Assembly (NCBI GenBank): GCA_046715235.1
Contig: JBKJZO010000059.1
Coordinates: forward strand, 1 to 32,776
Origin: JBKJZO01 sp046715235
GTDB taxonomy: Bacteria > Actinomycetota > Actinomycetes > BP-191
Direction of reading: 5' to 3'
DNA length: 32,776 nucleotides
Made by a program: the position numbers and the translations under genes. The notes below the pieces were generated by a model, which was given only the letters and a program-made list of their open reading frames with translations, was not told the origin of the DNA and searched no databases. This document shows positions 6,428 to 14,014 of the stretch, in pieces (position 1 is the first letter of the stretch; the number at the start of each line of letters is the position of its first letter).

Positions 6428-8406
6428 CGAGCGGGCGTCGGGCGGCAGAACTTCACGTAGAAGCTCTTGGGCACGCGGCCGGACTTGTACATCAGCCAGA
6501 AGAACGGCCGGAGCAGCTCGAACCGCCGTTTGTACGTGTGGAACTCGAGATACGTGTGCCGCGGGCTGTCCATCACGTCGCGGAATTCGTCGTCGGTGAA
6601 CCGCAGCCGCTTCTTCACCAGGGCGAGCAGTTCGGGGTCACCGACGCGCTTCTCGCCCAGGCGTGCGGCACCCTCGTCCCGGTCGAGCTGGCCGGAACGG
6701 ACCAGCGCCGACAGCTCGATCTTGCGGAAGTCGATCCCGAACCGGGTAGGCAGCAGGTAGGAGTGGTAGAAGGCGGTGAACCTGTTCTCGAGGTGATGGC
6801 CGCCGTACCACTGCCAGCCGTAGGTGTCGGTCAGGAACTTCTTGGTGTCTTCCTTGTTGTAGTCGAGGAAGTAGAGCGGGCGGATCCGCTCGATTCGGCT
6901 CATCGCGGCCCACCTGACGAACTGGCCGAACTCCATGTTGGGGAACGTCTTCAGCGGGACGCTGCCGTAGCGCTTGTGGACGCTCTTTATGTAGCCGCCG
7001 TCCATGTAGAGCCAGCCGAGCGGTGACACTCCCTCGGTGCGGAACGAGTGCCCCTCGATGATGTGCTTGATGCCGTGCTTCTCGGCCGCGCGGTAGAGCA
7101 CGCCCATGAAGCCGATGTCGGTGGGCGCCTCGACGTCCTTGACGCCGGCCAGCATGAACGCGCGGTAGAGGTCGTCGTACTCGGTGTTGTCGACGACGTA
7201 GGTCTCGAGGTCGATGCCCAGGGCGCCGAGCACCGCGTAGATGTTGCTGGTCGCGATCGGCGAGTTCCACGTGTTGTCGAAGTGCACCGCGAGCGGGCGC
7301 ACGCCCAACTCGATCATCAGATGCGCGAGGTACGACGAGTCGCACCCGCCGCTCACACCGAGGATGACGTCGTACTTCTTGCCCTTCCCGGCTTCCTTGA
7401 GGCGGGCGGCCATCCGCTCGAGCTCTTTGCGCCCTTCACCGCCGGTGACGTACTGCGCGTCCATGACGTCGTGCAGCCGGCAGTAGTGGCACAGCCCGGT
7501 CTGGTCGAAGTCGGCGCCGGGAACGTCCTTGGTGATCAGGCAGCGCCGGCAGGTGCGCTCGGTGTCGATGACGACCGGTGCCACCGTCCGCGCGTCGGCA
7601 TGCTCGGCGGCGGCGCGGGACGAGTTGGTCTCGAGGTGGGTCACGTCCTTGAAGAGCCGGCTGATCTCGGCCCGAGTCGGGTAGTTGACCAGCACGCTCT
7701 CGCGCCCGTTCTGCAGGACGAACTGGCTGCCGGCCGCGACGGCGGAGGCCCCGGCAGTGCCGACCGGCTTGGCCAGGTCAGCGCGTTCGCCGGCCCCGCC
7801 GTGCGCGATGACCGGTACGCCGACGAGGCCGGCGACGTGCTTGACGAGGTCGACGTCGTAGCCGGCGCGGGTGCCCTCCCGCTCGATCGAGGTGACGAGG
7901 ATCTCGCCGACGCCGATCTCCTCCGCGCGCTTCGCCCACGTCTCGACGTCCATGCCGGTCGCGACGGTGCCGCCGCGTGTGTAGACCTGGTAGCCGTTGC
8001 CGTCGGGCCGCACGTCGACCGAGCCCACCACCGCCTGCGCTCCCAGCGCGTCGACAATGCGGCGCACCTCGTCGGGGTCTTCCATCAGCACCGTGTTGAG
8101 GACGACCTTCTCGTAACCGGCGGCCACGATCGTGCGGGCCTGCTCGACCGTCGCGACGCCGCCGCCGTACGCGAAGGGGATGAAGCACTCCGTCGCGAAC
8201 TTGTGCAGCAGGTCGAGGTCGGACGGTTGCCGGGTCTTCGCCGCGTCGATGTCGAGCAGGACGATCTCGTCGACCTCGAAGTCGTTGAAGATGCTGAGCA
8301 CGTTGACGGGGTCGCCGACGTAGACCGGATCGCCGAAGTTTCGGGTCTTGACCAGACGGCCGCCACTGAGCAGCAGCGCCGGGATGACCCGCGGGTAGAT
8401 GTCCAC
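6424..8406 (-). CDS. Fusion of HisF-like barrel and WbpG/PseA-type sugar amidotransferase
   Basis: One uninterrupted chain of 660 residues from GTG 8406. Residues 1-250 are a HisF-like (beta-alpha)8 barrel: RVIPALLLSGGRLVKT, LLDIDAAK, AYGGGV, HGGAG. The Asp11 of HisF is replaced by Leu12, whereas the equivalents of Lys19 (K20) and Asp130 (D131) remain, as in HisF2 proteins of acetamidino-sugar clusters. After a linker (about 255-280) comes an N-acetyl-sugar amidotransferase: a zinc-type CRRC (286-289) and CHYC (306-309), and the ATP PP-loop GVSGGCDSS (350-358). In Pseudomonas, WbpG with separate HisH and HisF converts a sugar acetamido group to acetamidino using glutamine-derived ammonia. Here the ammonia-conducting barrel and acceptor enzyme are joined, and HisH is the next gene upstream. 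AGGAG overlapping the hisH stop lies 13 bases before the GTG, rather far. An upstream start would overlap hisH and lack homology. Confidence 0.88.
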   Translation of the reverse strand: MDIYPRVIPALLLSGGRLVKTRNFGDPVYVGDPVNVLSIFNDFEVDEIVLLDIDAAKTRQPSDLDLLHKFATECFIPFAYGGGVATVEQARTIVAAGYEKVVLNTVLMEDPDEVRRIVDALGAQAVVGSVDVRPDGNGYQVYTRGGTVATGMDVETWAKRAEEIGVGEILVTSIEREGTRAGYDVDLVKHVAGLVGVPVIAHGGAGERADLAKPVGTAGASAVAAGSQFVLQNGRESVLVNYPTRAEISRLFKDVTHLETNSSRAAAEHADARTVAPVVIDTERTCRRCLITKDVPGADFDQTGLCHYCRLHDVMDAQYVTGGEGRKELERMAARLKEAGKGKKYDVILGVSGGCDSSYLAHLMIELGVRPLAVHFDNTWNSPIATSNIYAVLGALGIDLETYVVDNTEYDDLYRAFMLAGVKDVEAPTDIGFMGVLYRAAEKHGIKHIIEGHSFRTEGVSPLGWLYMDGGYIKSVHKRYGSVPLKTFPNMEFGQFVRWAAMSRIERIRPLYFLDYNKEDTKKFLTDTYGWQWYGGHHLENRFTAFYHSYLLPTRFGIDFRKIELSALVRSGQLDRDEGAARLGEKRVGDPELLALVKKRLRFTDDEFRDVMDSPRHTYLEFHTYKRRFELLRPFFWLMYKSGRVPKSFYVKFCRPTPAR

Positions 8407-8422
8407 GATGCTCGAGTGTCTC

Positions 8423-9049
8423 CTAGAGGCCGACGAAGTCCGCGAGCAGCCGCAGTCCGTGCCGGTGGCTCTTCTCCGGGTGGAACTGCACCCCGGTGAT
8501 GTCGTCGCGGCCGATCGCGGAGGCGAACGGCACGCCGTACGTCGTGCTCCCCGCCACGTGCGCCTCGTCGACCGGGTCGGCGTAATACGAATGCACGAAG
8601 TAGTAGCGCGCGTCGACACCGAGCGAGGGCAGCAGCTCGACCGGGCGCCGTACCGTCACATCGTTCCAGCCCATGTGCGGCACCCGCAGCGGGCCGGTCG
8701 CCGAGCGGGCGGGGAAGCGCTTGCACACCCCGCCGATCAGGCCGAGCCCCTGCTCGGAGCCCTCTTCGCTGCCGTCGAGGAGCAGCTGCATGCCCAGGCA
8801 CACGCCGAGCAGCGGCCCGCGGCCCGACTCACTGCGCTCGAGGATCGGGTCGACGAGGTCCTTGCGCCGCAGCGTCGTCATCGCCTCGTCGAACGCGCCG
8901 ACGCCGGGCAGGATCAGGCGGTCGGCCTTGGCGATCACCTCGGGGTCGCCGCTGAGCTCGGCGGACGCGCCGATCTTGGCGAACATGTTCTTGATCGACC
9001 CTACGTTGCCCATGCCGTAGTCGACGATGACGACGTCGGGCACGCTCAT
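8423..9049 (-). CDS. hisH2: HisH-type glutamine amidotransferase (first copy)
   Basis: Class I glutaminase of 208 residues. The triad is visible as Cys84 in GVCLGMQLL, with His190 and Glu192 in GVQFHPEKSH. The N-terminus VVIVDYGMGN and LPGVGAF are typical HisH. ATG 9049 follows GAGGAG (9054-9058 on the minus strand), so the longer open frame to 9217 is not needed. It should hydrolyse glutamine and pass ammonia into the HisF-like barrel of the adjacent fusion protein. It is probably first in the operon 9049 to 3957. The lack of other his genes, and the amidotransferase beside it, argue for sugar amidation rather than histidine synthesis. Confidence 0.88.
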   Translation of the reverse strand: MSVPDVVIVDYGMGNVGSIKNMFAKIGASAELSGDPEVIAKADRLILPGVGAFDEAMTTLRRKDLVDPILERSESGRGPLLGVCLGMQLLLDGSEEGSEQGLGLIGGVCKRFPARSATGPLRVPHMGWNDVTVRRPVELLPSLGVDARYYFVHSYYADPVDEAHVAGSTTYGVPFASAIGRDDITGVQFHPEKSHRHGLRLLADFVGL

Positions 9050-9080
9050 CGATCTCCTCGTCCGGCCGGCAGGTCCCTGG

Positions 9081-9086
9081 ATTCTA
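9081..9086 (-). promoter_or_regulatory. Candidate -10 box for the hisH operon
   Basis: On the minus strand this reads TAGAAT, five of six matches to TATAAT. It would start transcription near 9074, leaving a leader of about 25 bases with the GAGGAG ribosome site. No good -35 is seen; the expected place overlaps an inverted repeat (9097-9125). Confidence 0.4.
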
Positions 9087-9096
9087 CGGACCGTGG

Positions 9097-9125
9097 CGAG
9101 CAGCGGTGCCGGGTGCCGCAGCTCG
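9097..9125. repeat. Imperfect inverted repeat between divergent hisH and dehydratase genes
   Basis: CGAGCAGCGG (9097-9106) and CCGCAGCTCG (9116-9125) pair over ten bases with one mismatch around a 9-base loop. It lies just upstream of the candidate hisH -10 box and could be an operator serving both directions. Confidence 0.4.
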
Positions 9126-9184
9126 TGTGAGCGTGGAGACCGGGCCCGCTGGTACTTTGTCAGGCGTATTCGAGTGCCCGGCCG

Positions 9185-10189
9185 GTGGGCGAGGCGGGCG
9201 CAGACGCGACGGGACATTCCTTGGAACTGCGCGGTAAATCAATCCTGGTTTCGGGCGGCGCAGGGTTCATCGGCAGCCACCTGGTCGACCGCCTCATCGA
9301 GGAGGAGCCGGGTCAGCTGACCGTCGTCGACAACTTCTTCCTCGGGCGGGAGAGAAACCTCGAAGCGGCCCGGCAGAAGCGTCCCGACCTCGAGATCAAG
9401 CGCATGGACGCCGCCGACCTGGCAGCGATGCAGGACGTCGCGGTCGAGCGCGACATCGACGTCGTTTTCGACCTCGCGGTCATCCCGCTGCCGACCTCGC
9501 TGACCTATCCGGTCTGGACCGTGCAGACCAATGTCGGGATCGCGACGACCTTCTGCGAGCTGGCCCGCCGCGGCCTGATCAAGACTCTGGTGCACTGCTC
9601 GTCGTCGGAGGCCTACGGTTCCGCGCGGCACGTGCCCATGGACGAGGACCACCCCCACGACGCCATCACGCCGTACGCCGCGAGCAAGTCGGCCGCGGAC
9701 GCGGTGGTGACGTCCTACGTCAAGACCTTCGGGATCGACGCCACGATCGTCCGGCCGTTCAACAACTTCGGCCCGCGGCAGAACCTCGGCTCGTACGCCG
9801 GGATCATCCCCATCATCGTGCAGCGGGTCTCGCAGGGGCAGCCGATCGAGATCTACGGCGACGGCGAGCAGACCCGCGACTTCATCTTCGTCAGGGAGAC
9901 CGCAGAGCTGCTCGTCCGCGCGTTCCGCAACGAGACGACCCGCGGTCGCGTGCTCAACGTCGCAACGGGTCAGGAGACCTCGGTCAACCAGCTCGTCGCC
10001 GCCCTCCTGCACGTCATGGCCGCCCCGGACCACCCGGTGGTCCACAGCGAGGAGCGACCGGGCGACGTACGCCGGCACTGCGCCGACGTCTCGCTGGCCA
10101 CGGAGCTGCTGGGTTACGAGTCGCACCCGCTGTCTGAGCCGCAGCTGCGCGAGACCGTCGACTACTACCTTGCGGAATTCGACCTGTGA
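9185..10189 (+). CDS. LegB-like NAD-dependent nucleotide-sugar 4,6-dehydratase or epimerase
   Basis: Extended SDR of 334 residues from GTG 9185, or 322 from TTG 9221. The latter starts right before the conserved LRGKSILVSGGAGFIGSHL and may be the real start; neither has a clear ribosome site. The active-site strand reads CSSSEAYG, keeping the Glu of 4,6-dehydratases but with Ser at the Asp position, as I recall from LegB-type enzymes. YAASK is the catalytic Tyr/Lys pair, and VRPFNNFGPRQN and DGEQTRDFIFV are typical. It probably forms a 4-keto-6-deoxy nucleotide sugar that the next gene aminates. An epimerase is the alternative. The stop overlaps the following GTG. Confidence 0.78.
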   Translation: MGEAGADATGHSLELRGKSILVSGGAGFIGSHLVDRLIEEEPGQLTVVDNFFLGRERNLEAARQKRPDLEIKRMDAADLAAMQDVAVERDIDVVFDLAVIPLPTSLTYPVWTVQTNVGIATTFCELARRGLIKTLVHCSSSEAYGSARHVPMDEDHPHDAITPYAASKSAADAVVTSYVKTFGIDATIVRPFNNFGPRQNLGSYAGIIPIIVQRVSQGQPIEIYGDGEQTRDFIFVRETAELLVRAFRNETTRGRVLNVATGQETSVNQLVAALLHVMAAPDHPVVHSEERPGDVRRHCADVSLATELLGYESHPLSEPQLRETVDYYLAEFDL

Positions 10190-11295
10190 GGCTGACGGTT
10201 CCGGTGCTCGGGGCCGAAGAGCTGGAGGCCGTGCGCGCTGTTCTCGAGTCCGGCTACCTGACCCAGGGCCCCAAGGCAGCCGAGTTCGAGCAGGCCGTGA
10301 TGCGTGCGGTGGGGAGCACTTATGCGTTCGCCGCGAGCTCGTGCACGACAGCGCTTCATCTGGCTCTCGTGGGGATGGGCATCGGCCCGGGCGACGAGGT
10401 CGTCGTCCCCGACTTCACCTTCCCCGCAACGGCCAACGTCGTGCTGCAACAGGGCGCGGTGCCGGTCGTGGCCGACATCGACCTGGCGACTTTCGGCATG
10501 CGCGCCGACTCGCTCGAGGCGTGCATCACAGACAAGACCAAGGCCGTCATCCCGGTGCACGCGTTCGGCTTGTCCGCCGATATGGACCCGATCATGGCGA
10601 TCGCGCAGGAGCGTGGCGTCCTGGTGCTCGAGGACGCCGCGTGTTCGCTCGGCGGGCACTACCGGGGCCGCCCGACGGGCACGACCGGCGACGCCGGTGC
10701 CTACTCGTTCCATCCGCGCAAGTTCGTGACCACGGGCGAAGGCGGCATGGTCGTCACCGACGATGCGGCACTCGCCGAGCGCCTCGGCGTCCTGCGCACG
10801 CACGGATCGGTGCGCGGTGAGTCCTACCTGTCGTTCGTGCGGGCCGGCTTCAACTACCGGCTCAGCGATGTCAACGCCGCGATCGGTGTCGTCCAGATGA
10901 CCAAGCTGACGGCGCTGGTCGAGACGAGGCGCCGCAACGCCGCGACCCTTACCGAACTGCTCGGTGACGTCGACGGTGTGACGACCCCGGTCGAACCCGA
11001 CTATGCCCGTCACACCTACCAGTCGTACGTCGTGCTGCTCGCCGATGAGCTCGACCGCGACACGATCATCGCGCGGATGCGCGACCGCGAGATCGAGACG
11101 ACGCTGGGCACCTACTCGCTGCAGGCTCAGCCGTTCTTTCGGACGCTGGCCAGTGCGATGCGGCACCCGGCTCCGGTCTCCGCGCAGGTCTACCGGTCGG
11201 CGCTGACGCTGCCACTGCACCCGCTGCAGACCCGGGCGGAACTCGAGCAGATAGCGAGTGGACTGGCGGACGCGGTCGCGCCGGCGCGCCGGTGA
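10186..11295 (+). CDS. DegT/DnrJ/EryC1 PLP aminotransferase (second copy)
   Basis: Protein of 369 residues starting at GTG 10186 (GTGA overlap). SSCTTALHLAL, PDFTFPATAN, VLEDAACSLGG with Asp150, and SFHPRKFVTTGEGG with the PLP Lys179 mark a sugar aminotransferase. Behind a 4,6-dehydratase-like gene and before an acyltransferase, it most likely aminates a 4-keto (or 3-keto) 6-deoxysugar nucleotide, parallel to PglE or LegC. It differs clearly from the copy at 1849, for example ending the lysine motif in FVTTGEGG rather than NMTSGEGG, so it is not a recent duplicate. The exact sugar is unknown. Confidence 0.83.
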   Translation: MRLTVPVLGAEELEAVRAVLESGYLTQGPKAAEFEQAVMRAVGSTYAFAASSCTTALHLALVGMGIGPGDEVVVPDFTFPATANVVLQQGAVPVVADIDLATFGMRADSLEACITDKTKAVIPVHAFGLSADMDPIMAIAQERGVLVLEDAACSLGGHYRGRPTGTTGDAGAYSFHPRKFVTTGEGGMVVTDDAALAERLGVLRTHGSVRGESYLSFVRAGFNYRLSDVNAAIGVVQMTKLTALVETRRRNAATLTELLGDVDGVTTPVEPDYARHTYQSYVVLLADELDRDTIIARMRDREIETTLGTYSLQAQPFFRTLASAMRHPAPVSAQVYRSALTLPLHPLQTRAELEQIASGLADAVAPARR

Positions 11296-11753
11296 CCGAG
11301 CCGCCCGTGTCATCAGATGGGGCGGCGGCGGAGGCGTCGCCATCTTGGCACCACCTGCCGCCGAACCCGTACAACCCGCATGCCTGGATCATCGGTGCTC
11401 CGGTGATCGGCGCCGGCACCTGGATCGGCGCGTTCACCGTCATCGACGGCAGCGGTGGGCTTCAGATCGGCCGCGGCTGCGACGTGTCGGCGGGCGCGCA
11501 GATATACACGCACTCCACCGTCGCCCGCGCCGTCTCGGCAGGTTCACGCGAGATCGAGCGGTCGCCGACCACGATCGGTGACCACTGTCACATCGGCGCC
11601 GGCGCGGTGGTCCTTATGGGCGTGGTGATCGGCAGCCATTGCGTCGTTGCTGCGGGTGCTGTGGTCGCGGAGTTCACCGAGGCGCCGGCGTACAGCCTGC
11701 TCGTCGGTGTGCCCGCGAGAGTCGTGCCCGACGGAGCCCGCAAGTTCGAATAG
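11292..11753 (+). CDS. Small hexapeptide-repeat acyltransferase
   Basis: Protein of 153 residues beginning at GTG 11292, overlapping the aminotransferase stop. Left-handed beta-helix repeats are visible in APVIGAGTWIGAFTVID, TTIGDHCHIGAGAVVLMG and VVIGSHCVVAAGAVV, ending with LLVGVPARVVPDG. This resembles WbbJ/maltose-acetyltransferase-like enzymes. It probably acetylates the amino group made by the upstream aminotransferase, or an O-position in the repeat unit. The first 25 residues are Ser/Ala-rich and not part of the helix. The gene ends four bases from the convergent wzx. Confidence 0.78.
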   Translation: MTEPPVSSDGAAAEASPSWHHLPPNPYNPHAWIIGAPVIGAGTWIGAFTVIDGSGGLQIGRGCDVSAGAQIYTHSTVARAVSAGSREIERSPTTIGDHCHIGAGAVVLMGVVIGSHCVVAAGAVVAEFTEAPAYSLLVGVPARVVPDGARKFE

Positions 11754-11757
11754 GCGG

Positions 11758-13260
11758 TCAGCGCCGGCGCAGCGAGCCGGCGATCGACCGGTCCAGTGGC
11801 GTCGTGCCGGCTATGAGGATGACCGTCGTGACGAACGCCACCGGTAGCACGGCGCGCGCCGCGAGCGGAAGCGCCCAGATGTCAGAGGTCAGCAGGACCG
11901 TCGCGCCGAGGGCGCAGACGATCGTCAGCAGCCGCCGGACCTCGAGGTCGATCGGCCAGAGCCGCTGCGAGATCCATAGGTAGAGCCCGGTGAGTACGGC
12001 GTAGCCGAGTACGCCCGCGAGGGCGGCTCCGTGCATCCCCAGTCGCGGTACGAGCGCGAGCGCGAAGCCCACGTTGACGACCGCGGCCGCCGCGGACGCC
12101 GAGGCGAGCCTGCCGGTCCGGTGGGTCAGCGTCATGCCGCTCGCCGTGAGGATGTTGGTGCCGTAGGCGACGGACCCGACGACGAGCAGCGGCAGCACGT
12201 CGGCGGCAGGGGCGTACTTCGGTGCGGCGAGGATGCGGATGATCTCGGGAGCGAACGCCGAGATCACGACAGCCGCGAGCCCGAGCACGAACAGGTAGTA
12301 GGTGAGTGACGCACCGATGACCCTGGCCGCCCGCGGTTTGTCGGTCTCGTAGAGCCGAATCGCCCGTGGCATCCAGGCCTGCCCGACCGCCCCTGTCGCC
12401 AGGGCGAAGATGGAGGCGACCGAAAGGGCGAGGCTGTAGTAGCCGAGTTCCTCGAGCGAGCCGAGCTTCCCGAGGACGACGCGGTCGGAGGCGGTGAAGA
12501 CCCAGAAGCTGACCGTCACCGGAACCAGCGGCAACGCGAAGCGGAGCAGCCGCCGCAATAGGACGCCGTCGAAGTGGCCGGTGATCGTGTCGCGTGTCAG
12601 CCACAGGCGGATCACGAGTGCGAGCGCCTCGCCCGTGAGGATGCCGATGAAGATCCCGGTGACACCGAGGTCGGCCTGGGTGACGGCGAAGACGCCGATC
12701 GGGAGGCCGGTCACACCGATGACCAGACTCGTCGCGGCGTACGCGACCGGCCTGAACTCGTTGCGCAGGATCTGCGCGAGCATCCGGCTCACGAGCGCGA
12801 CGGGCAGGATCGCGAGCGCCACCCAGAAGACCACGTACCGCCCGTTGCGGATCGTGCCGCCGACGTCGGTGATGTCGCTGAAGCGGACGAACGCCGGGAC
12901 GATCGGCGCGAGAAGGAGCGCGACGACCACACCCCAGATCGCCAGGAACCCGATCCACGTCGTCACGAGCCGGCGGTGCGCTTCTTTGGTCTCGTCCTCG
13001 AACCAGAAACGCGCCAGGGCGGTGTCGCCGCCGAGTATCAGCAGCCCCGAGATCAGCGCGCTCAGAGTCGCCGCGAGCGCCAGGGCGGCGTACTCGTCCG
13101 GGACGAAGATGCGGGTGTAGATCGGCACCGAGATGAAGCCGAGGGCCTTGTTGGCGAAATCACCGGCGCCGTAGACGAGCACGTCCTTGGACAGAGCGCG
13201 CTTGAGGCTCGGGCCGTCCCCTTTGCGCGCTGACGATTCGCCGACCTCGGCCGTACTCAC
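11758..13260 (-). CDS. wzx: Wzx-type polysaccharide flippase
   Basis: Integral membrane protein of 500 residues with about 12-14 hydrophobic segments, as expected for the MATE/PST family. The N-terminus has VLVYGAGDFANKALGFISVPIYTRIF followed by EYAALALAATLSALISG, the conserved first two helices of Wzx/RfbX proteins. It would flip the lipid-linked repeat unit across the cytoplasmic membrane for polymerisation by Wzy (20982-22451). GTG 13260 is preceded by AGGAG about eleven bases upstream. It stands alone on the minus strand, divergent from the second hisH and convergent with the acyltransferase. Confidence 0.88.
   Translation of the reverse strand: MSTAEVGESSARKGDGPSLKRALSKDVLVYGAGDFANKALGFISVPIYTRIFVPDEYAALALAATLSALISGLLILGGDTALARFWFEDETKEAHRRLVTTWIGFLAIWGVVVALLLAPIVPAFVRFSDITDVGGTIRNGRYVVFWVALAILPVALVSRMLAQILRNEFRPVAYAATSLVIGVTGLPIGVFAVTQADLGVTGIFIGILTGEALALVIRLWLTRDTITGHFDGVLLRRLLRFALPLVPVTVSFWVFTASDRVVLGKLGSLEELGYYSLALSVASIFALATGAVGQAWMPRAIRLYETDKPRAARVIGASLTYYLFVLGLAAVVISAFAPEIIRILAAPKYAPAADVLPLLVVGSVAYGTNILTASGMTLTHRTGRLASASAAAAVVNVGFALALVPRLGMHGAALAGVLGYAVLTGLYLWISQRLWPIDLEVRRLLTIVCALGATVLLTSDIWALPLAARAVLPVAFVTTVILIAGTTPLDRSIAGSLRRR
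11762..11782. terminator. GC-rich hairpin at a convergent gene end, candidate bidirectional terminator
   Basis: CGCCGGC (11762-11768) and GCCGGCG (11776-11782) form a perfect 7-base stem with a 7-base loop. It lies directly after the acyltransferase stop and inside the last codons of wzx. No T-tract follows, which is common in GC-rich actinobacteria. Confidence 0.4.
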
Positions 13261-13318
13261 CTTGCCGTGGGCTCCTTTGCGCGGCTGCCACGGGCAGGGA
13301 CGCGCTGCTGGCGCTTGC

Positions 13319-13324
13319 TATGGT
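13319..13324 (+). promoter_or_regulatory. Candidate extended -10 box for the second hisH gene
   Basis: TGC followed by TATGGT gives an extended -10 pattern about 75 bases before the TTG start at 13400. No -35 is convincing. It sits in the 139-base divergent gap shared with wzx. Confidence 0.3.
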
Positions 13325-13386
13325 CGGGCTTCTCGCTCGTCTGGTGTTGCGCTCGAGCCTACCGCCAGGAGTAGCTGCAACGGCCT

Positions 13387-13393
13387 AGGAGGG
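13387..13393 (+). promoter_or_regulatory. Strong ribosome binding site fixing a TTG start
   Basis: AGGAGGG lies six bases before TTG 13400, exactly where homology to HisH begins. It rules out the longer upstream reading of the frame. Confidence 0.75.
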
Positions 13394-13399
13394 CCCGGC

Positions 13400-14014
13400 T
13401 TGATCACCCTGGTCGACTACGGCGTCGGCAACCCGGCGGCCATCGTCAACATGCTCAGGCACGTCGGCGCCAAGTGTCAGCTGACCGGCGATCCGGCTCT
13501 GATTGCCGCCGCGGAAAAGCTGATTCTTCCGGGCGTCGGCCACTTCGATCACTGCTACAACGAGCTGGTCAACCGCGGCGTCCTGGACGAGCTGACCGAC
13601 GCGGTGCTGCGTCGCGGCGTACCGCTGCTCGGCATCTGTGTCGGTGCGCAGTTACTCGGACACGGCAGCGAGGAGGGCGTGGCGCCCGGCCTGGGCTGGC
13701 TCGACCTGGACGTCGCACGGCTGCCGGTCACCGAGGGGCTCCGGCTGCCGCGGATGGGGTGGGGTGAGGTGGCGCCCGCCCGGCCGAGCCCGCTGTTCGA
13801 TTCCGGCGCTACTTTCCTGCCGCGCTACTACTTCGCGCACAGCTATTACCTGCGTCCGACCGAAGAAGGCCTGGTCGCCGGTCGCACGAGCCACGGCATT
13901 GAGTACGCCGCCGCGGTGCACCGCGACAACATCGCTGCCGTGCAGTTCCACCCCGAGAAGAGCCATCACTACGGCATGGACGTCCTGCGCCGGTTCGCCG
14001 AGTGGTCGCCATGA
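13400..14014 (+). CDS. HisH-type glutamine amidotransferase (second copy)
   Basis: Protein of 204 residues starting at TTG 13400 behind a strong AGGAGGG. ITLVDYGVGN and LPGVGHFD are HisH hallmarks; the triad is Cys80 in GICVGAQLL, with His184 and Glu186 in VQFHPEKSH. It is clearly divergent from the copy at 8423, so this is an old paralogue or a separate acquisition. Its stop overlaps the ATG of a HisF-like gene (ATGA), so the two should form a heterodimer that generates ammonia. No amidotransferase follows. Codon 85 is TTA (13652-13654), rare in GC-rich actinobacteria. Confidence 0.87.
   Translation: MITLVDYGVGNPAAIVNMLRHVGAKCQLTGDPALIAAAEKLILPGVGHFDHCYNELVNRGVLDELTDAVLRRGVPLLGICVGAQLLGHGSEEGVAPGLGWLDLDVARLPVTEGLRLPRMGWGEVAPARPSPLFDSGATFLPRYYFAHSYYLRPTEEGLVAGRTSHGIEYAAAVHRDNIAAVQFHPEKSHHYGMDVLRRFAEWSP

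Noticed and set aside
7048..8499. Long open frame (483 codons) on the plus strand, antisense to the HisF-amidotransferase gene
   Set aside because: It mirrors codons of a strongly conserved gene, has low-complexity Asp/Val/Arg-rich content and no recognisable motif. Long antisense frames are common at this GC content.
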